Assembly (NCBI RefSeq): GCF_000001735.4
Contig: NC_003076.8
Span: forward strand, 13,643,835-13,707,834
Direction: 5' to 3'
Source of the DNA: Arabidopsis thaliana
Lineage: Eukaryota; Streptophyta; Magnoliopsida; Brassicales; Brassicaceae
Length of the DNA: 64,000 bases
Part shown: positions 10,552-22,973 of the stretch, piece by piece
Layout: every line of letters begins with the position of its first letter
How positions within the stretch are numbered: the first letter of the stretch is position 1
Translations under genes and position numbers: made by a program
The notes under the pieces: model-generated
Told to the model about the DNA's origin: nothing
Seen by the model: the letters and a program-made list of their open reading frames with translations, nothing else
Databases searched by the model: none

Positions 10552-11360
10552 TATCTATAAAATAGAATAAAAAGTTCAGCTCGATTTGGTTCTTTACATG
10601 TCTCTTCTTCCTAAATGTACAATTGCAACAAGTAGTTGTGGAATAGGTTTTACCTTAGCCTTATCAGTGAACTGCATTTCCACAAATTCTTTCCATTGAT
10701 CTTCAGGAAGGTTTTTCCCAAACAAGCTCTACGAAACTGACATTTGACATTCTGTTCTTTCAACATGTGTTATTTTTCATTTTGAATTTTAATACAATAA
10801 ATGTTTATTCAATTCTTTTTATAAAAATAGACACAATAAAATATATTGTGATATTTTAAATTATTATATTAATTCACATGAACAAATTTATTTATATTAT
10901 TCCAAAAATTTACATTCTTAATAATGTTCTAAAGTTTTAAAATTTTCTAAGAAATAATACATTAATTCTCCAGAATAATTTATTGAGCTTATTCAGAAAA
11001 AAATTCAATAATATTAACAATGGTAAACGGTTAAAACCCGTTAATTGTAAATGAATGTTTAAATAATCCATGTCATGTGTCATAAACTCATAATATCTTA
11101 CATTTACATTATCAATGCATTTTACGTTAAGAAAAACAAATTAAAACATAATTAATGCATTTTCACGTTAAGAAGAAAAATCAATGCATTTTCTTATGTG
11201 AAAGTTACATTTTAATTCACACAAATTTATTATCAGTTACCATAACAAATATTTACAATACCACGAATCTCAAATGACTATATAATAATGTTCCATTTCA
11301 CCAATAGAAGAATCTCCTTTCATTTGGTCATCACTTGGAATAAAAGCCTACACTTGCTCC
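10552..11360. other. AT-rich intergenic DNA
   Basis: No coding or RNA gene recognised. It contains two close copies of 'aatgcattttcacgttaagaa'-like sequence (11110-11180). Confidence 0.4.
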
Positions 11361-12103
11361 CTACACTAGCCTACACTTGCTCGGAACCCATATACGAAAT
11401 ATAAGAGTAATTGCATGGGCAAATCCTTGGATAGCGATTGATCCTTGTGAATTATACGTATAAAGTTTCCTTGTTTTAACACTTCTAACAGTTAGCAAAA
11501 ACGACTCTCGTCCCCATGGAAACTTGATAAACTCGTCTAGATCACTATGCATGTTTACTACCTGAGGCAAAATAACAGTATAAATGATCGTGGGACACAA
11601 AATTCCTTCAACCAGGACAAGAAGGGCTAGCCTAAAGCGCTGCACATCATTTAGTTTTACAAGTTGTCTAGGTACGAGTAGCTTAGTCCTCATAATCGCT
11701 TCCGGCGTTGGTTTTCATTAGTCAAAAACAACGAATTCCAAATGTCTCCCATTTCGCTGCTTTCTGTTTTCTCTTTTTGTGTGCAGTTCAAACCAGTTAC
11801 ATAAGCAAAGTCTTGGATAGCATACCTCATGGGCTTTCCAGCAAATGTCCACCACAGCTCAAACTCTTTTTTGGTTACCAACTGCCTAGTCAGTATGTGA
11901 TGCATAACCCGGACCGAGTTCAAATGATCCACCATTTGCAGTATGCTTCCAAACTGAGAATTCTCCAATTTCTTCAAATGATCATCAATTAATACGGGTT
12001 TGATATCCTTAATCCAGTGGAAGACAGTGTATGCGTTAACTTTCTTCGTCCCCTCTATCGTTCCAAGCTCAAATAGCCGCTCCGACAATTTTATTGGATC
12101 CAT
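11361..12103 (-). pseudogene. DUF1985 (Ulp1/MULE-associated) protein fragment
   Basis: Two minus-strand frames (12103-11690 and 11693-11361) form one broken DUF1985 domain. The N-terminal half has 'LTRQLVTKKEFELWWTFAGK', 'RYAIQDFAYVTGLNC'. The C-terminal half has 'RFRLALLVLVEGILCPT', 'FIKFPWGRESFLLTVRSVKT', 'AIQGFAHAI'. In Arabidopsis this domain is mostly found in Ulp1-like proteases carried by Mutator-like elements (the Kaonashi/KI-MULE type). No protease domain is present here. The frame break at 11690 and the ending at 11361 point to a relic. A TE origin is inferred from family knowledge. Confidence 0.75.
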
Positions 12104-12180
12104 CCTGTAAAATTAGAGCCATCAGGCAATTCTACCCAGAAAAAGTCTCGACTTTTGTTAACAAAAACAACGTATATAAA

Positions 12181-12386
12181 AGACCACACTCATATAGAAC
12201 AGAATATAGTGGAAATCATTTCATAGAATGGATTTCGCGAATTCCAGCTAAAATAGAATCCAAAATTCGTCGCATACTAACCTAGACCACACTTATATAG
12301 ACCAGAATTCAGTGGAATTTATTTCATACAATGGATTTGGCGAATTCCGTCTAAAATAAAATCGAAAATTCGTCGCAAACTAACCT
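12181..12386. repeat. 103-bp tandem duplication
   Basis: Two adjacent copies starting at 12181 and 12284, with shared blocks 'agaccacact.atatag', 'tcatttcata.aatggattt', 'aattcgtcgca.actaacct'. It lies immediately upstream (minus-strand sense) of the DUF1985 relic start. Confidence 0.8.
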
Positions 12387-13309
12387 TCGCCGCTTTGTTT
12401 ATCGCTTTGCGTATCCTTCCCTTTGCAAAATAATTTCCCCCAATTTAATTTGAAACAACCCGACCCATTTTTTTTAAATATAATTAAATATTCCCATAAA
12501 TGACTAATTAACCCAACTAATAAAATAACAATTAAACCGCAAGTCAAAAATACTATTTTATGAATAAATAAATAATTCGACCAACAAAACCAAAAATAAC
12601 TAACAATCCTAACCGGGTTCCAATAACCAAAAAAACCAAAAATAAAACAAACGAGTTCTTAGATCATCCTCTCTTCCTTGCCATGATTCCACAATCACAC
12701 TTTATCTTACCTGCATTAACAACACAATGAGATGCGTAAGTATTATCATAAATATTTAGTGAGGCGATCCTCCCATCTACGAGCTATACACACAAGCAAA
12801 TAAAATGGTATAATCACAAATACAATACAAACAAACCAGTCATTAACAATTCATCCAAAACACATTCACCACACCTACATATCATCACACAGAACAAATC
12901 ACACAACCCAATCGCTCAGATAAGCTCATGGTCACGCACTCACCTTAACAAATTGATTCTAATAACAATTAAACTCAGGAGAGACTCTCCTTGAGTCTGA
13001 AACAGTCCAGAAACGTCCTACAACAAGTCACAACCAAAAACAACCTTTGAAACAAACTGGACACAATAAACAGAAACAAACTACCTCAAAGACGAAACCC
13101 TAAAATACAAACTAACCGTTAACTATTAAATATCTCCGGTGAAACGTTAGCCCTAGACGTCACGAAGTTTCCACAAAATATCGTCCCGATCGGAAAACAT
13201 ACGAGACCACGATCTCAATTTCAATCCCCGCTGGTCTTAATTCGCGTCTGAGAAAACGTGTCTCACGAAATTGCGAATAACTCAACCAATTTTAATCCAA
13301 ATCCAAATC
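12387..13309. other. Repeat-like DNA, possibly a minus-strand LTR/UTR fragment
   Basis: Plus strand is A/C-rich ('aaccaaaaataactaacaatcc'), minus strand is T/G-rich with 'ggtttaattg'-type runs as seen in plant Ty3 LTRs and leaders. No coding domain, PBS or terminal repeat could be identified. It is not a confident element call. Confidence 0.3.
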
Positions 13310-13402
13310 AATCTTTTTATTTAATTAATGTAGAATGACACATGTCATTTTTTTGTGTAATGATGTGTCACTCATATGGAAAGAGTTGCCTAACTTTCAT
13401 AT
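13310..13402. repeat. ~95-bp dispersed repeat, copy 2
   Basis: Same orientation as 8030-8120, with 'gtagaatgacacatgtcatt', 'gtgtcactcatatgga' and 'agagttg'. See copy 1. Confidence 0.75.
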
Positions 13403-15655
13403 ATATGATTATTAGAAGCATAAAAGAATTAATCAAAATAAGAATTAGAAAAAAGTAATTCTAAAGTGAAATACACAAAAAAAAAAACTTTTGACACATA
13501 AGGAATTGGAACATCAAAACAACTGGACTAAAGCACTAATTAGTAAAGACCGGACATTAAAATTAATATAAACGAAAGAAACAAAGGCAAATGAATCACT
13601 AATACAACAAACACAAAACTTAGAAAGTGTTCTTGAGCTTGGAGATTTTGGGAGAGAATTTAAAGATTTTCTTTTAAGGATTTTTTGGTGTGTTTAAGGT
13701 AAAGAGATTCTCAGATTTACTCTTTGGTATGCGAGAACGATCGCGGAGAGCTTGAGTGGGAAACCTGGCTCGTCGGAAAGATGATGGTGGGTGATCTAGT
13801 AAGTGGACATCACTTTGTCAACAAGGCCAATGCAATCAAGGAGCCGTACGGTGATTCATACGGTTATCTGTAACCCATCAATCACAGTTTCAAATCGGAC
13901 CTTGATAATGAGTAAGAGGATGTTTTTTGTATAAATTTTGGACATTTAAATCATCAACTCAAAATGTCATTTACAACTAGACTATGTACTAGCCTAGCAC
14001 ATGCTAATTATTATTTTTATTGATTAAAGTTTGTAGAGTTTGACCTGGAAAGTAATGGAGAATCATTAGTATAAAAGTTAAATTGTATCTTTTTATTTTT
14101 TGAAGGAAAAAATAAATTGTGTTCATTAAAGTATCTAATATTGGTATTGGGTGTAGAGGTGAACATATTTATCGTTGTTACATTATAAATTTGTTCCGAA
14201 ATTGTCGATATAAACAATTTTTGGATTTCAAATTGAGAACGGACATGACGAGACAAAACCGAATTAGATGAATTGTTATATTGTGTATATGTCGTAATTA
14301 ATATATTAGTTGTATATGTTATATATTAGTGTATGTAGTTAACTTAGTAAATTTGTTAATTAACTAATGTGTTTATAAGTGAATAGTTTACCAGAAAGTG
14401 CACGACAAAACACATAATTTGGATAAAAACTTAACCAAAACACAGACTATTGTTGTTTTAATGGCTCATGTGTATTTTGAGTGTTGTTAACTTCTTATCT
14501 ATCTCTTCTCGGCAAAGTGTTACAATAATATCTCAACTAGTTGAAGAAACTGATATGATACACATACCTTTTTAATAGATAGAAAAATAGTGATAAAAAC
14601 AATAGAAAAGAGATACTAGATATCTCTTCTTTGGAGCAAGAGAGCCAATAATACCATGTAATTATCATTAAATTCTTGTTTTTTATTGTTATTATCAACT
14701 AATTGAAAATTTATTTCAGCAAAAAATAAAGTGGATAATAATATGCTATATCTTTAGAAAATCTTAAGACTTTAAACTAATGATTTTGTGTCAAATGATT
14801 TGAATATCCAAATTTTAGATACACAAAAAACTTCATCTTACTCATCATCAAGGTACGATTTGAAACCAAAACATCACCTTCAGATAACAAAAAAAAAACG
14901 AAAAATTATCACATATCACACTTACCAATAAACTTTGTTTCTTATTATTTGTCAATATCCATTTTACAAGTTAGTCACTCTTATCAATAATGTCCATCAA
15001 GAATCATAATCCATTAGAGGATATATAATTTAGTAATTTTCGCTCCACAAGAAAAGAACAATAATATAAAAGATACTAAAACGAAAAACATAAAGTTACA
15101 CTCACACATATGAAACAATTACATATAAGGCTGAGTTAAATATCTATGCTCAGAAAAAGAGGAAATTAAAAAAGTATGCTTGATAATTCTGTATTTAAAT
15201 TTCTCTCTTCCTCTACAACAATCTCTGATGCTTTTATCCCTATCAACATCAAATATTATTAAATATGTAATGATGCGGCAACATTTAATGCTTCTGAAAA
15301 TATCTGCATAAAATCTTGGTGTCGGCATTGGGAAGGGAAAATAGAAAAACTAATTATTTACATGACAGTTATTTATTGGGTTGCGAGATATCATTTATAG
15401 ACTTTGGACTATTTAGTAGCACAATATTGCAGTTGGAGGAACAAAACAGATCTAGTAAACTAAAAAGCTTAGCTTCAGAGAAGTTATTACAGTTTCTGGG
15501 GAAACACCAAAAATCAGTCAACCCGAAAAGGTATGAGTTAAAGCTCTAACGATTACATCCATAAATGTACTTCCCCCGAAAAGTCATTACATGTCACCAG
15601 TTTCAAATCTAACCATGCTAACGACTATATTATCGGCGAATATATTTGCAGGTGC
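13403..15655. other. AT-rich intergenic DNA without a supported gene
   Basis: Short open frames (69-79 aa) lack recognisable domains. Nothing further was seen. Confidence 0.4.
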
Positions 15656-15658
15656 ACT

Positions 15659-16015
15659 ATGGCTTTCGTTGTTAGGTTGATCCTAGGAGAATGGAAACAA
15701 GATGAAAATGGGTTTTTCGAACACGTCGGCGAGTTGGAAGGGTTTAGCGTGGGCGTACGACTGAGGGAGCAGGATGGGTACGCAAGCTTGGTGAATGTTG
15801 TGAAAGAAAAATCCAGGGCTGGTCGAGAAGATAAAGTCGAACTGAGTTATCAGTGGCCACACTGGATGATGGGGCCAGATTGGAAACAAGCTAACCCGAT
15901 CTACATAACAATCGACGAAGATATGACATTGTTCAGGGCAATTAGGGCGGATTCGAAGGAAGTTCATCTAAAGGTGAAGATTATATGGGACGAGACTGAG
16001 CACAACTTTAATTCC
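15659..16015 (+). pseudogene. MULE (MuDR-type) transposase N-terminal fragment
   Basis: ATG 15659 opens 'MAFVVRLILGEWKQDENGFF', then 'FSVGVRLREQDGYASLVNVV', 'VELSYQWPHWMMGPDW' and 'PIYITIDEDMTLFRAI'. This is the N-terminal region typical of Arabidopsis MuDR-like transposases, ahead of the FAR1-like and MULE catalytic domains, neither of which is present. Similarity ends near residue 118. The frame then reads on into antisense sequence of the adjacent DUF1985 relic until the stop at 16147, so the element has an internal deletion joining transposase 5' sequence to the 3' part of its convergent partner. Confidence 0.65.
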
Positions 16016-16900
16016 TACCGGAGTAACATGGATTTGGGAGCGTTAACATCAAAGAAATTATCCACTTCTTGCGCATTCCCAAGCTTGAATGGGACAGACT
16101 CTCGGGTCTCCACTTCAACATCTTCGTCTTCGCCATCAGACTCATAGTCAATAGTCTCGCCCATTACAGGTCCTTCCTGAATAGCTGGTGCTGCTTGTAA
16201 GACAACCAGTTGCATCGCGTATAACAGACCCCCTGGACGACAAAAAAACAAGTGGCGAGTTGTTCAATATCCCTCTCTTTAATCGATTTAATCATCTTCT
16301 TAAATGACAATATACCCCATGGAAAGGCAAGAAATGCATTGAGATCCTCCGCTATTTCAGCGTGGGCCTTCACAATTTTTGGATAATGGGATGTCGGCAG
16401 TAGAAAGCCATCGACGAGTATTAAATACGCACATCCCAACCTTATATCAGGATTAGAAACAATCTTCTTCTTCAGCAGGGCGATTACTCGGTCAACAGTG
16501 ACATCATCTTCTAAACTAAACAACTTGTTGTAGAAAAGTTTTATCTTCCCAACTGTGCCTTTCTTCTTCTTCTTTGTTGTCGGGAACTTACCACAAGGTA
16601 AACCAGTAACAATCTTAAACTCCCTCAATGAAAAACGGATTGGGGTACCAGCAAAAAGAAGCCAAATCTCATTCGGTTTCTCTACCGGTAGAAAATTCCA
16701 AAATTAGGAGACCACGCCGATTTGTTAGGAAAATCCAAAAGATCTCCGAGAGAAGACCGCGATAGTTCATGTCGTTTATCATCGTCAAGCGCGTTGAGGA
16801 TAGCACACAACATTTTCATCTTCTGGTACACATTAACTCGCTCGCCGCGAGGTTCTTCCTTAAAAGCTATGAGACGAAGGGGAAGATCAAGCGTTCCCAT
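16016..16900 (-). pseudogene. Second DUF1985 (Ulp1/MULE-associated) relic
   Basis: Minus-strand, convergent with the MULE fragment. The start is 16900 (MGTLDLPLRLIAFKEEPRGE) with 'RHELSRSSLGDLLDF'. After a frameshift near 16680 come 'LLFAGTPIRFSLREFKIVTGLPCG', seen as two overlapping pieces of the DUF1985 core, 'IRLGCAYLILVDGFLLPTS', 'NAFLAFPWGILSFKKMIKSI', 'LATCFFVVQGV'. An acidic linker (~16150: 'YESDGEDEDVEVE') follows in another frame. The C-terminal protease domain is missing. Together with 15659-16015 it looks like the two convergent ends of one deleted KI-MULE-type element. Confidence 0.75.
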
Positions 16901-16904
16901 CTAG

Positions 16905-18030
16905 GGAAGTAAAACCAGAAACCCTAGTTATTACAAAATCGATCTCGCAAAATAAAAAAACTTTGTAATCAAGGGTTAAACTACTTACCGAGACTCAATT
17001 GATTATTACAAAAACAAAGACATATGAACTGAATCCTTTTCGCAGTCGCTAAAGGACGAGAGAAAGAGTTGAAGAATTTTTTTTAGGAAATATGGTAGAG
17101 AAGAAGGAAACCAGCAGGTAAATATAGCCTGAAACAAAAGGACGCATCAATTAATTAGATTCTTTTCGTCTGACAGCATAATGCCATAGGAGCTACAATG
17201 AATTTCATTTAAATTGTTAAACAGTAGTGTTGAAATAGTTGAAAAGCTGGAGACTTAATTATGGATTGGTTTGGCCGTTTGGGCATACCCATTCATATTT
17301 GCCTACATACAAACACATATATACATAAAACCTTTCTAAATTGATTTTTTGATCTTTTTTAAATGAGTTTACCTTATATATATTATTATTTTAAAAAAAC
17401 TTAATGAAGTTTGTTTTAATTAAATGTAAATACTATGTTAAATTTTAATCAAACCAACCATAAATTTAAACATAGAAAATTTGGATTTGAAATAGAAAAA
17501 TATTTTTATTTAGGCTACTGTTTAAAATATGAGGTGGCTATATAAAAAGATTAATTATTCAAAATTTAGTCTTAGCTTTGTTTGTTTTAAAATTTAACGA
17601 AAGATAAGTCGATATACATTTTAAAAATTAATTTATATTAGAGAAATATATTGTTACGTACGTGATATCACATATGAGTTATTATAACATAAAACATCCA
17701 TAAAACTTAGTTTTACAGTTTTGTAAAAATGTTTACAACCTAATGGAATTGGTTCCACAATTATTTTAGGTATAACACTAAAACAAAACAAAATGAACAG
17801 AAAATATGATATTTTACTTTTCATCAAAAATATGTGAAAATATTATATATTCTCTGAAAAGTGTATTTTACTTTAATTGTATATTTTTCATCTTGACTTA
17901 TCTGTTTTATCTACTTATTATCCTAGATTTCTCAAGTCAAGTTCTTTTATTAACCTACTAATACAATGTGAGCTATATATACTTTGGATACCATTATCAA
18001 AACCTGCATTAACTGAGACAGATAAAGTAC
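16905..18030. other. AT-rich intergenic region upstream of the CNOT10 gene
   Basis: No gene supported. The right end grades into the promoter of the CNOT10 gene. Confidence 0.5.
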
Positions 18031-18058
18031 GGCCCAACTCGGCCCAACGTGGCCCAAT
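18031..18058. promoter_or_regulatory. Three tandem site II (GGCCCA/TGGGCC) motifs
   Basis: GGCCCAACTC, GGCCCAACGT, GGCCCAATAC at exact 10-bp spacing, about 185-210 bp before the CNOT10 ATG. TGGGCC/T (site II) motifs bind TCP factors and mark promoters of housekeeping and growth-linked plant genes. The regulatory role is inferred. Confidence 0.7.
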
Positions 18059-18242
18059 ACATACCTTACTCCTCCTTTCTCATTTCCTGCGCGTGGATAT
18101 TCTCTGAAAAGCGTATCTTCTTCTCTCTCGCCTCTCTCTGAAATTAACTTCGCTAGGGTTTTGATTTTGTGTGTATTTCAATTCTTGCAAAAACATTCCA
18201 ATTCAGCAAAACCCCAAAATCTGGGTAAACAACAATTCGGTT

Positions 18243-21200
18243 ATGGATTCTCGAGATTCGTTATCATCCGACGCCGTTAGAGATGCGTCGTCACTCTCCG
18301 ACGACGCAGCTGTTCTCTCTGTAACCTCTACACTCGCTAAAACCGCTCTTTCCTATTTCCAATCTGGAAAATTCGAAGAGTGTATCGACGTTTTGATTCA
18401 GCTTGATCAGATGAAACATAACGATCCCAAGGTTCAGTTTTTTTTTTCTTCCTCTTCTTTGGATTCAATAGTTTTGATTTTGCCTTTCTACAAGTTTTTG
18501 TTTGATTCTTACATGTTTAGATCGATACTATGAATAAAGAAGTTAAGTTTGACTTGATATAGATTTTTACTAAGTTTAGATCTGACTTATCCGAAGTTAT
18601 TGATTTTGTTTCTGCTCAAGTAGTTTCGAAGTAGAGCTAGGGTTTATTGAGCAAAGCCTTCATTTTTCAGTGATTGGATTTAGAATTATAACAAGTCATG
18701 CTTAGATTTAGAGCTACTTTCCAAAGAATGTTGAGATTTTTACTTTTCTAGGTTTGAAAGCAATGGCTTATGAATTGTGTTTGCAATTGATCAAAGCAGG
18801 TTCTACACAATATGGCAATTGCAGAGTACTTCAAGGATGGTTGCTCGAATTCCGAGAAATTGGTGGAAGTGCTAAAACGTGTCAAGGTATTTGTGTTGAG
18901 AATTCTACTTTTTTAGTGTTTTCTCAGTTTATCTGCAAGAGCCATCTATCTACTTTTTTAGTCGTTTATGAGAACGTTTAGATGATTTCAAATTGGAGTT
19001 GTCGTTTTTCTATCTTTTTTGTTAAATCTGGACTGGACCAGGACATTACCTTACGGAAAAATACTGGAGAAAGTAATGTTATTAGTAGTCTTTATGTGAA
19101 TATCTGTGACATAGTTTCTTCTTCTCTTTTTTTTTTTCCTTCAGAAACAGAGTGAACAACTTTCTTCTGCAGCAAAAGACCAAGTGGAAGCTGCAAACCC
19201 TGGAACTAACGTCTCTGTGTCAAAGGATCATTTTGATAGGACAGTAACAACTCTCAACATTGTATGTTCTGATGTATTCCCTTGATTTTTTGAGTCTCAG
19301 CTATGCCATTCGCATTTCTCAAGGTTAAGTATTGATGTTCATTGGTCTCCCTGCAGGCGGTTACCTGGTTTCATCTGTATCACTATTCAAAATCCTTTTC
19401 CATTCTAGAACCTTTGTTTCAAAATATTCAGCGGCTAGACGAGGTATGTATCCTCCTTTTTGTTGTATTTTGTTAAACCTGCCCTACAGGCTTTAAGTTG
19501 ACAACTTGCTATTTATATGCAGACAATCGCACTTCAAATCTGCTTCTTGTTGCTGGATATTTCACTGGCTTGTCGTGATGCTGTAAATTTTTTGGTAAGT
19601 GTTGTATTTACTGGTCTCGAAGTCTTGAAATATAGTCCAACTGATCTCTTCCGCAAGTGGAAAATTCAACCTATATCCATGGGCTGTTTTTAAAGGTTTC
19701 TTCAGATGAAATTTAATTGTTTTGTCTCTATATTTTTCTTTCTTAGGTGAGCCTTTGTCACTGAATTTAAAACATGTCTGCATTCTATACTTGCCATGAA
19801 GAACATATAGGATATATCTATAACTGTATAATATGCCGTGCAAATTGGAAAGCAGCTGGTGTCAAAATGTTTTTACTAGAATACTGTAATAGGTGACAGA
19901 TAATTCTACCTAGCTATTATCTGATAGGGAAGGTTGGACTTTTAGTTCATTGCGAGGAATTTGATTTTCGCTTGAATGATATACCGGGACATTTGTGAAC
20001 GACTCTTTGAATTGATCAGTTAATAATCTCATTGCTTGGAGTCTCTCCGTAGATGTTTCCTTCTCTCTGTAGCTTACAAGTATTATTTACAGGCTGTGTT
20101 TGACTATATGGACAAAGCTTTTGGTGTTGGTTTTGGAAGTCATGAAGAAAATGGAAGCACAATGCAACTTTCTTCAAATCAGGTATCCAGGACATCTTCT
20201 CTCCTGAGCAGCTCGGTGGCGTCAGATACTTTGAGATCTGATTTAACAGCCGCTGAAAGTAGTCTGTGCGAGGAAACTCTAGACTATGAAAATGTTCTAG
20301 CAGAAATTGAGGCAGAGAAACGAATGAAGCTAGTTGGCCATATTCCGGCAAACAACCTTCTCAAGACATTAAGCGAGAGGTCGTTCTCGACTGCTGATCT
20401 GAAGCTTGAGTTGCAGCTTTACAAGGTCCGGTTTTTGCTTCTGACCAGAAACTTGAAGCTGGCGAAGCGCGAAGTCAAGCATGCGATGAACATAGCTCAA
20501 AAAAGGGACTCTTCTATGGCTCTCCTCTTGAAATCCCAGCTTGAGTATGCTCATGGGAATCATCCAAAGGCTATGAAGCTTTTGTTGGTCTCTGGTATTC
20601 ATAAAGAAGCAGGGACTTCAGGGATCTTTAACAACAACCTTGGTTGCATATTCTATCAGCTTGGATGTTATCAGGCTTCCTCTGTGCTATTCTTAAAGGC
20701 CCTAAGGAGCTGTTCATCACTTAGAAATGGGAAACCAGCGAAGACATTTTCTCTCTCACAGAATAAGTCTATGTTAATCACATACAACTGTGGTTTGCTT
20801 TATTTGGCATCTGGAAAGCCTCTACTTGCTGCTCAATGTTTCCAGAAGGCAAGCCATGTTTTCCGCCGACAACCCCTCATTTGGCTCCGTTTAGCTGAAT
20901 GCTGTATGATGGCCTTACAAAAGGGTCTTTTGGAAGGGGGAAACAGTTCTTTGGATAGATCGGAAATCAGAGTCCATGTAATTGGGAAAGGGAATCGGAG
21001 ACAACTAATGATTGAAGAAAATGGATACGTTGAACTTGCTGGAAGTAACCAATTGTCAAAGCTTTCATTACCACTAGCACGGGTCTGTCTCTCAAATGGT
21101 ATATATCTGCTCAATGAGTCTCTCTCGAATGATTCTAAATCAGATCTTGGATCAATATTATCCGTGGGGATGAATGAGACCAAAGAAGGATCATCCTCTG

Positions 21201-21901
21201 ATCATGAGGAAGGTAACACGAACACAGACTCGAAAGAGGCAAAAGGAGGAATGAGCCAAGAAATAATTCAAAACTCACTCTCTGCTTTTGAGGATATTCG
21301 TAATAGAGAAAAGCAGTTGATGAGACAGGCTCTCTTTGCCAATATGGCTTATGTAGAATTGGAGTTGGCGAATCCTATCAAAGCCTTGTCAGCTGCTACT
21401 TCACTCTTGCAACTTGCAGATTGTTCGAAGATTTATGTTTTCCTAGGCCATATCTATGCAGCGGAGGCCCTCTGCTTGCTCAATCGACCCATTGAAGCTG
21501 GTGCACATTTATCCGCCTATCTACTCGGACAGGATGATTTTAAACTGCCATATGCGCAAGAAGACTTTGACCAGTGGTGGAAGCACACAAGTTCTGATTG
21601 TGAAGAGACATTGGATCCCTCCACGGGAAATACCCGGGATTCAGTTTTCCTTAAGCCAGAAGAAGCTCGTGGAGCACTTTTCGCAGACCTTGCCGCGCTG
21701 CTTGCCACACAAGGACATCACGACCAAGCAAAATCTTTGATAACGCACGCGTTAACTCTCTTACCGAACAATGTACAAGCTACAGTTACAGCAGTCTACA
21801 TTGATCTCATGTTGGGTAGGTCACAAGACGCCCTTGCTCGGTTAAAACAGTGTACCCATGTGAGCTTTGTTCCAGGGAGATTGGAAGTGAGAGCCTCATA
21901 G
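18243..21901 (+). CDS. CNOT10: CNOT10-like TPR subunit of the CCR4-NOT complex
   Basis: Exons 18243-18431, 18800-18886, 19145-19261, 19357-19443, 19523-19594, 20093-21901. All introns are GT-AG, the frame is continuous, and the protein is 786 aa. It matches the Arabidopsis CNOT10-type protein I remember as At5g35430. It is helical, with tetratricopeptide-like repeats throughout ('KTALSYFQSGKFEECIDVL' at ~34-53; 'GIFNNNLGCIFYQLGCYQAS' near residue 386; 'YNCGLLYLASGKPLLAAQCF'; 'LFADLAALLATQGHHDQAKS' near the C-terminus). Ser-rich and acidic linkers lie around residues 220-250 and 560-590. In animals CNOT10 with CNOT11 binds the NOT1 N-terminus and supports cytoplasmic mRNA deadenylation; the plant role is inferred by family. 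The 498-bp fifth intron is the longest. ATG 18243 is the first in the 5' exon and gives the conserved start. Confidence 0.93.
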
Positions 21902-22212
21902 AAGATTTGTACTCTAAATTGGTATGGTTTGTTCTTTTTTGAAATTCAAGCTTTAGAAATTAGTTGGTTCGATAAATATCAGAGAATAAACTTTTGTACA
22001 AGTTTTTTTTTGTTTTTAATTTCTTGTATTAGTACTGTGAGATGATATTTGCACTCGTGACTTAGATTTGGGTCTTGAGGGATTAGTCGATTTCTTGTTC
22101 AGGAACAACATAAGATTGTTAGAACAAACACCAGTTTTTGTACTTTTTTTTAAATCTTGTTTAAGACAGACCCCCTTATTCTATGGCTTTAGTAGATTTG
22201 TTTATTTTTGAA

Positions 22213-22601
22213 CAAGAAAGTGTGGCGATAAACAGGCAATGACCAACGCTTAGCGTTTAGAACACTTAGTTGGGGTTTACGCGATTTTAGGTGGTTTATT
22301 CGTTTACGATATTATAGATAAAAATTATGTTAAACTATATATTAGAAAATATTAAATCGAATTCTAAATAAAAATTTGACAAAAAATTTCTTTAATTTAT
22401 ATCAAACAATATATGAATGTTTATAACCATGTGTGTAGAAGTAAAACTTATAAATTTAAACAATGTAGTTAGAAATAAGAAAAATATATTAAAATAAAAT
22501 TTATGTTATTTTAGGCAGTCGATACGGTTTTAGCCGTCAGCTGAACGCCTAACGTATAGTCGGAATCTAAACGACCGCCTAGACCACTTTTTAAAACACT
22601 G
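22213..22601. mobile_element. Non-autonomous hAT element (MITE), copy 1
   Basis: The right end CAGTGTTTTAAAAAGTGGTC (reverse complement) is well preserved; the left end is eroded (CAAGAAAGTGTGGCG). It is flanked by 8-bp duplications TTTTTGAA (22205-22212) and CTTTTGAA (22602-22609), one mismatch. There is no coding sequence. It is orthologous in position to the MITE at 27693-28105 within the duplicated block. Confidence 0.8.
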
Positions 22602-22884
22602 CTTTTGAATCTTTCAAACTTCATCCGAAAGCAAAACTAAAGCTTCTAGAACATGTGAAAGCTTGTCAAGAAACCCTAGTTTTGAACTCATAAAACCTAG
22701 TTCAGAAGAGTTATACCGCAGCATTCTTTTTTTTTTGTAATACAAAGTCTCTCTTTTTCTCCTTTCTAATACAAGATGCAATTAAACAAAATGTTCCTCT
22801 AGTTATAATAATGTAGAAAAATACGTGTACGCTAGAAAATTTCTCGACCAACGTAAAAGAGGGTCCTAGAACGGTCAACTTCGA

Positions 22885-22890
22885 CACGTG
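22885..22890. promoter_or_regulatory. G-box (CACGTG) in ACACGTGGC context, copy 1
   Basis: ACACGTGGC is the strong ABRE/G-box form bound by bZIP factors. It is conserved in both copies of the block (other copy 28399-28404). Function is inferred. Confidence 0.5.
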
Positions 22891-22973
22891 GCTCGTCCTT
22901 ATGTCTTTCTCTTTGTGTACAGAAGCAATGTAAATGCAAGCAAGCGTGTAAGAACTAATTGAGTCATTGACAC

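Larger units (their letters stand above)
21992..22896. repeat. ~0.9-kb direct repeat flanking the NLR, copy 1
   Basis: Aligns along its length with 27464-28410, same orientation. Shared blocks include 'gatatttgcactcgtgactt', 'gattagtcgatttcttgttc', the hAT MITE, 'gcaattaaacaaaatgttcc', 'aatacgtgtacgcta' and 'cgacacgtggct'. Copy 2 is the upstream region of the GPCAT-type gene, so copy 1 may be derived from that promoter region. Confidence 0.9.

Noticed and set aside
20369..21740. Frames on both strands within CNOT10 exon 6
   Set aside because: Shadow frames of the long TPR-coding exon.
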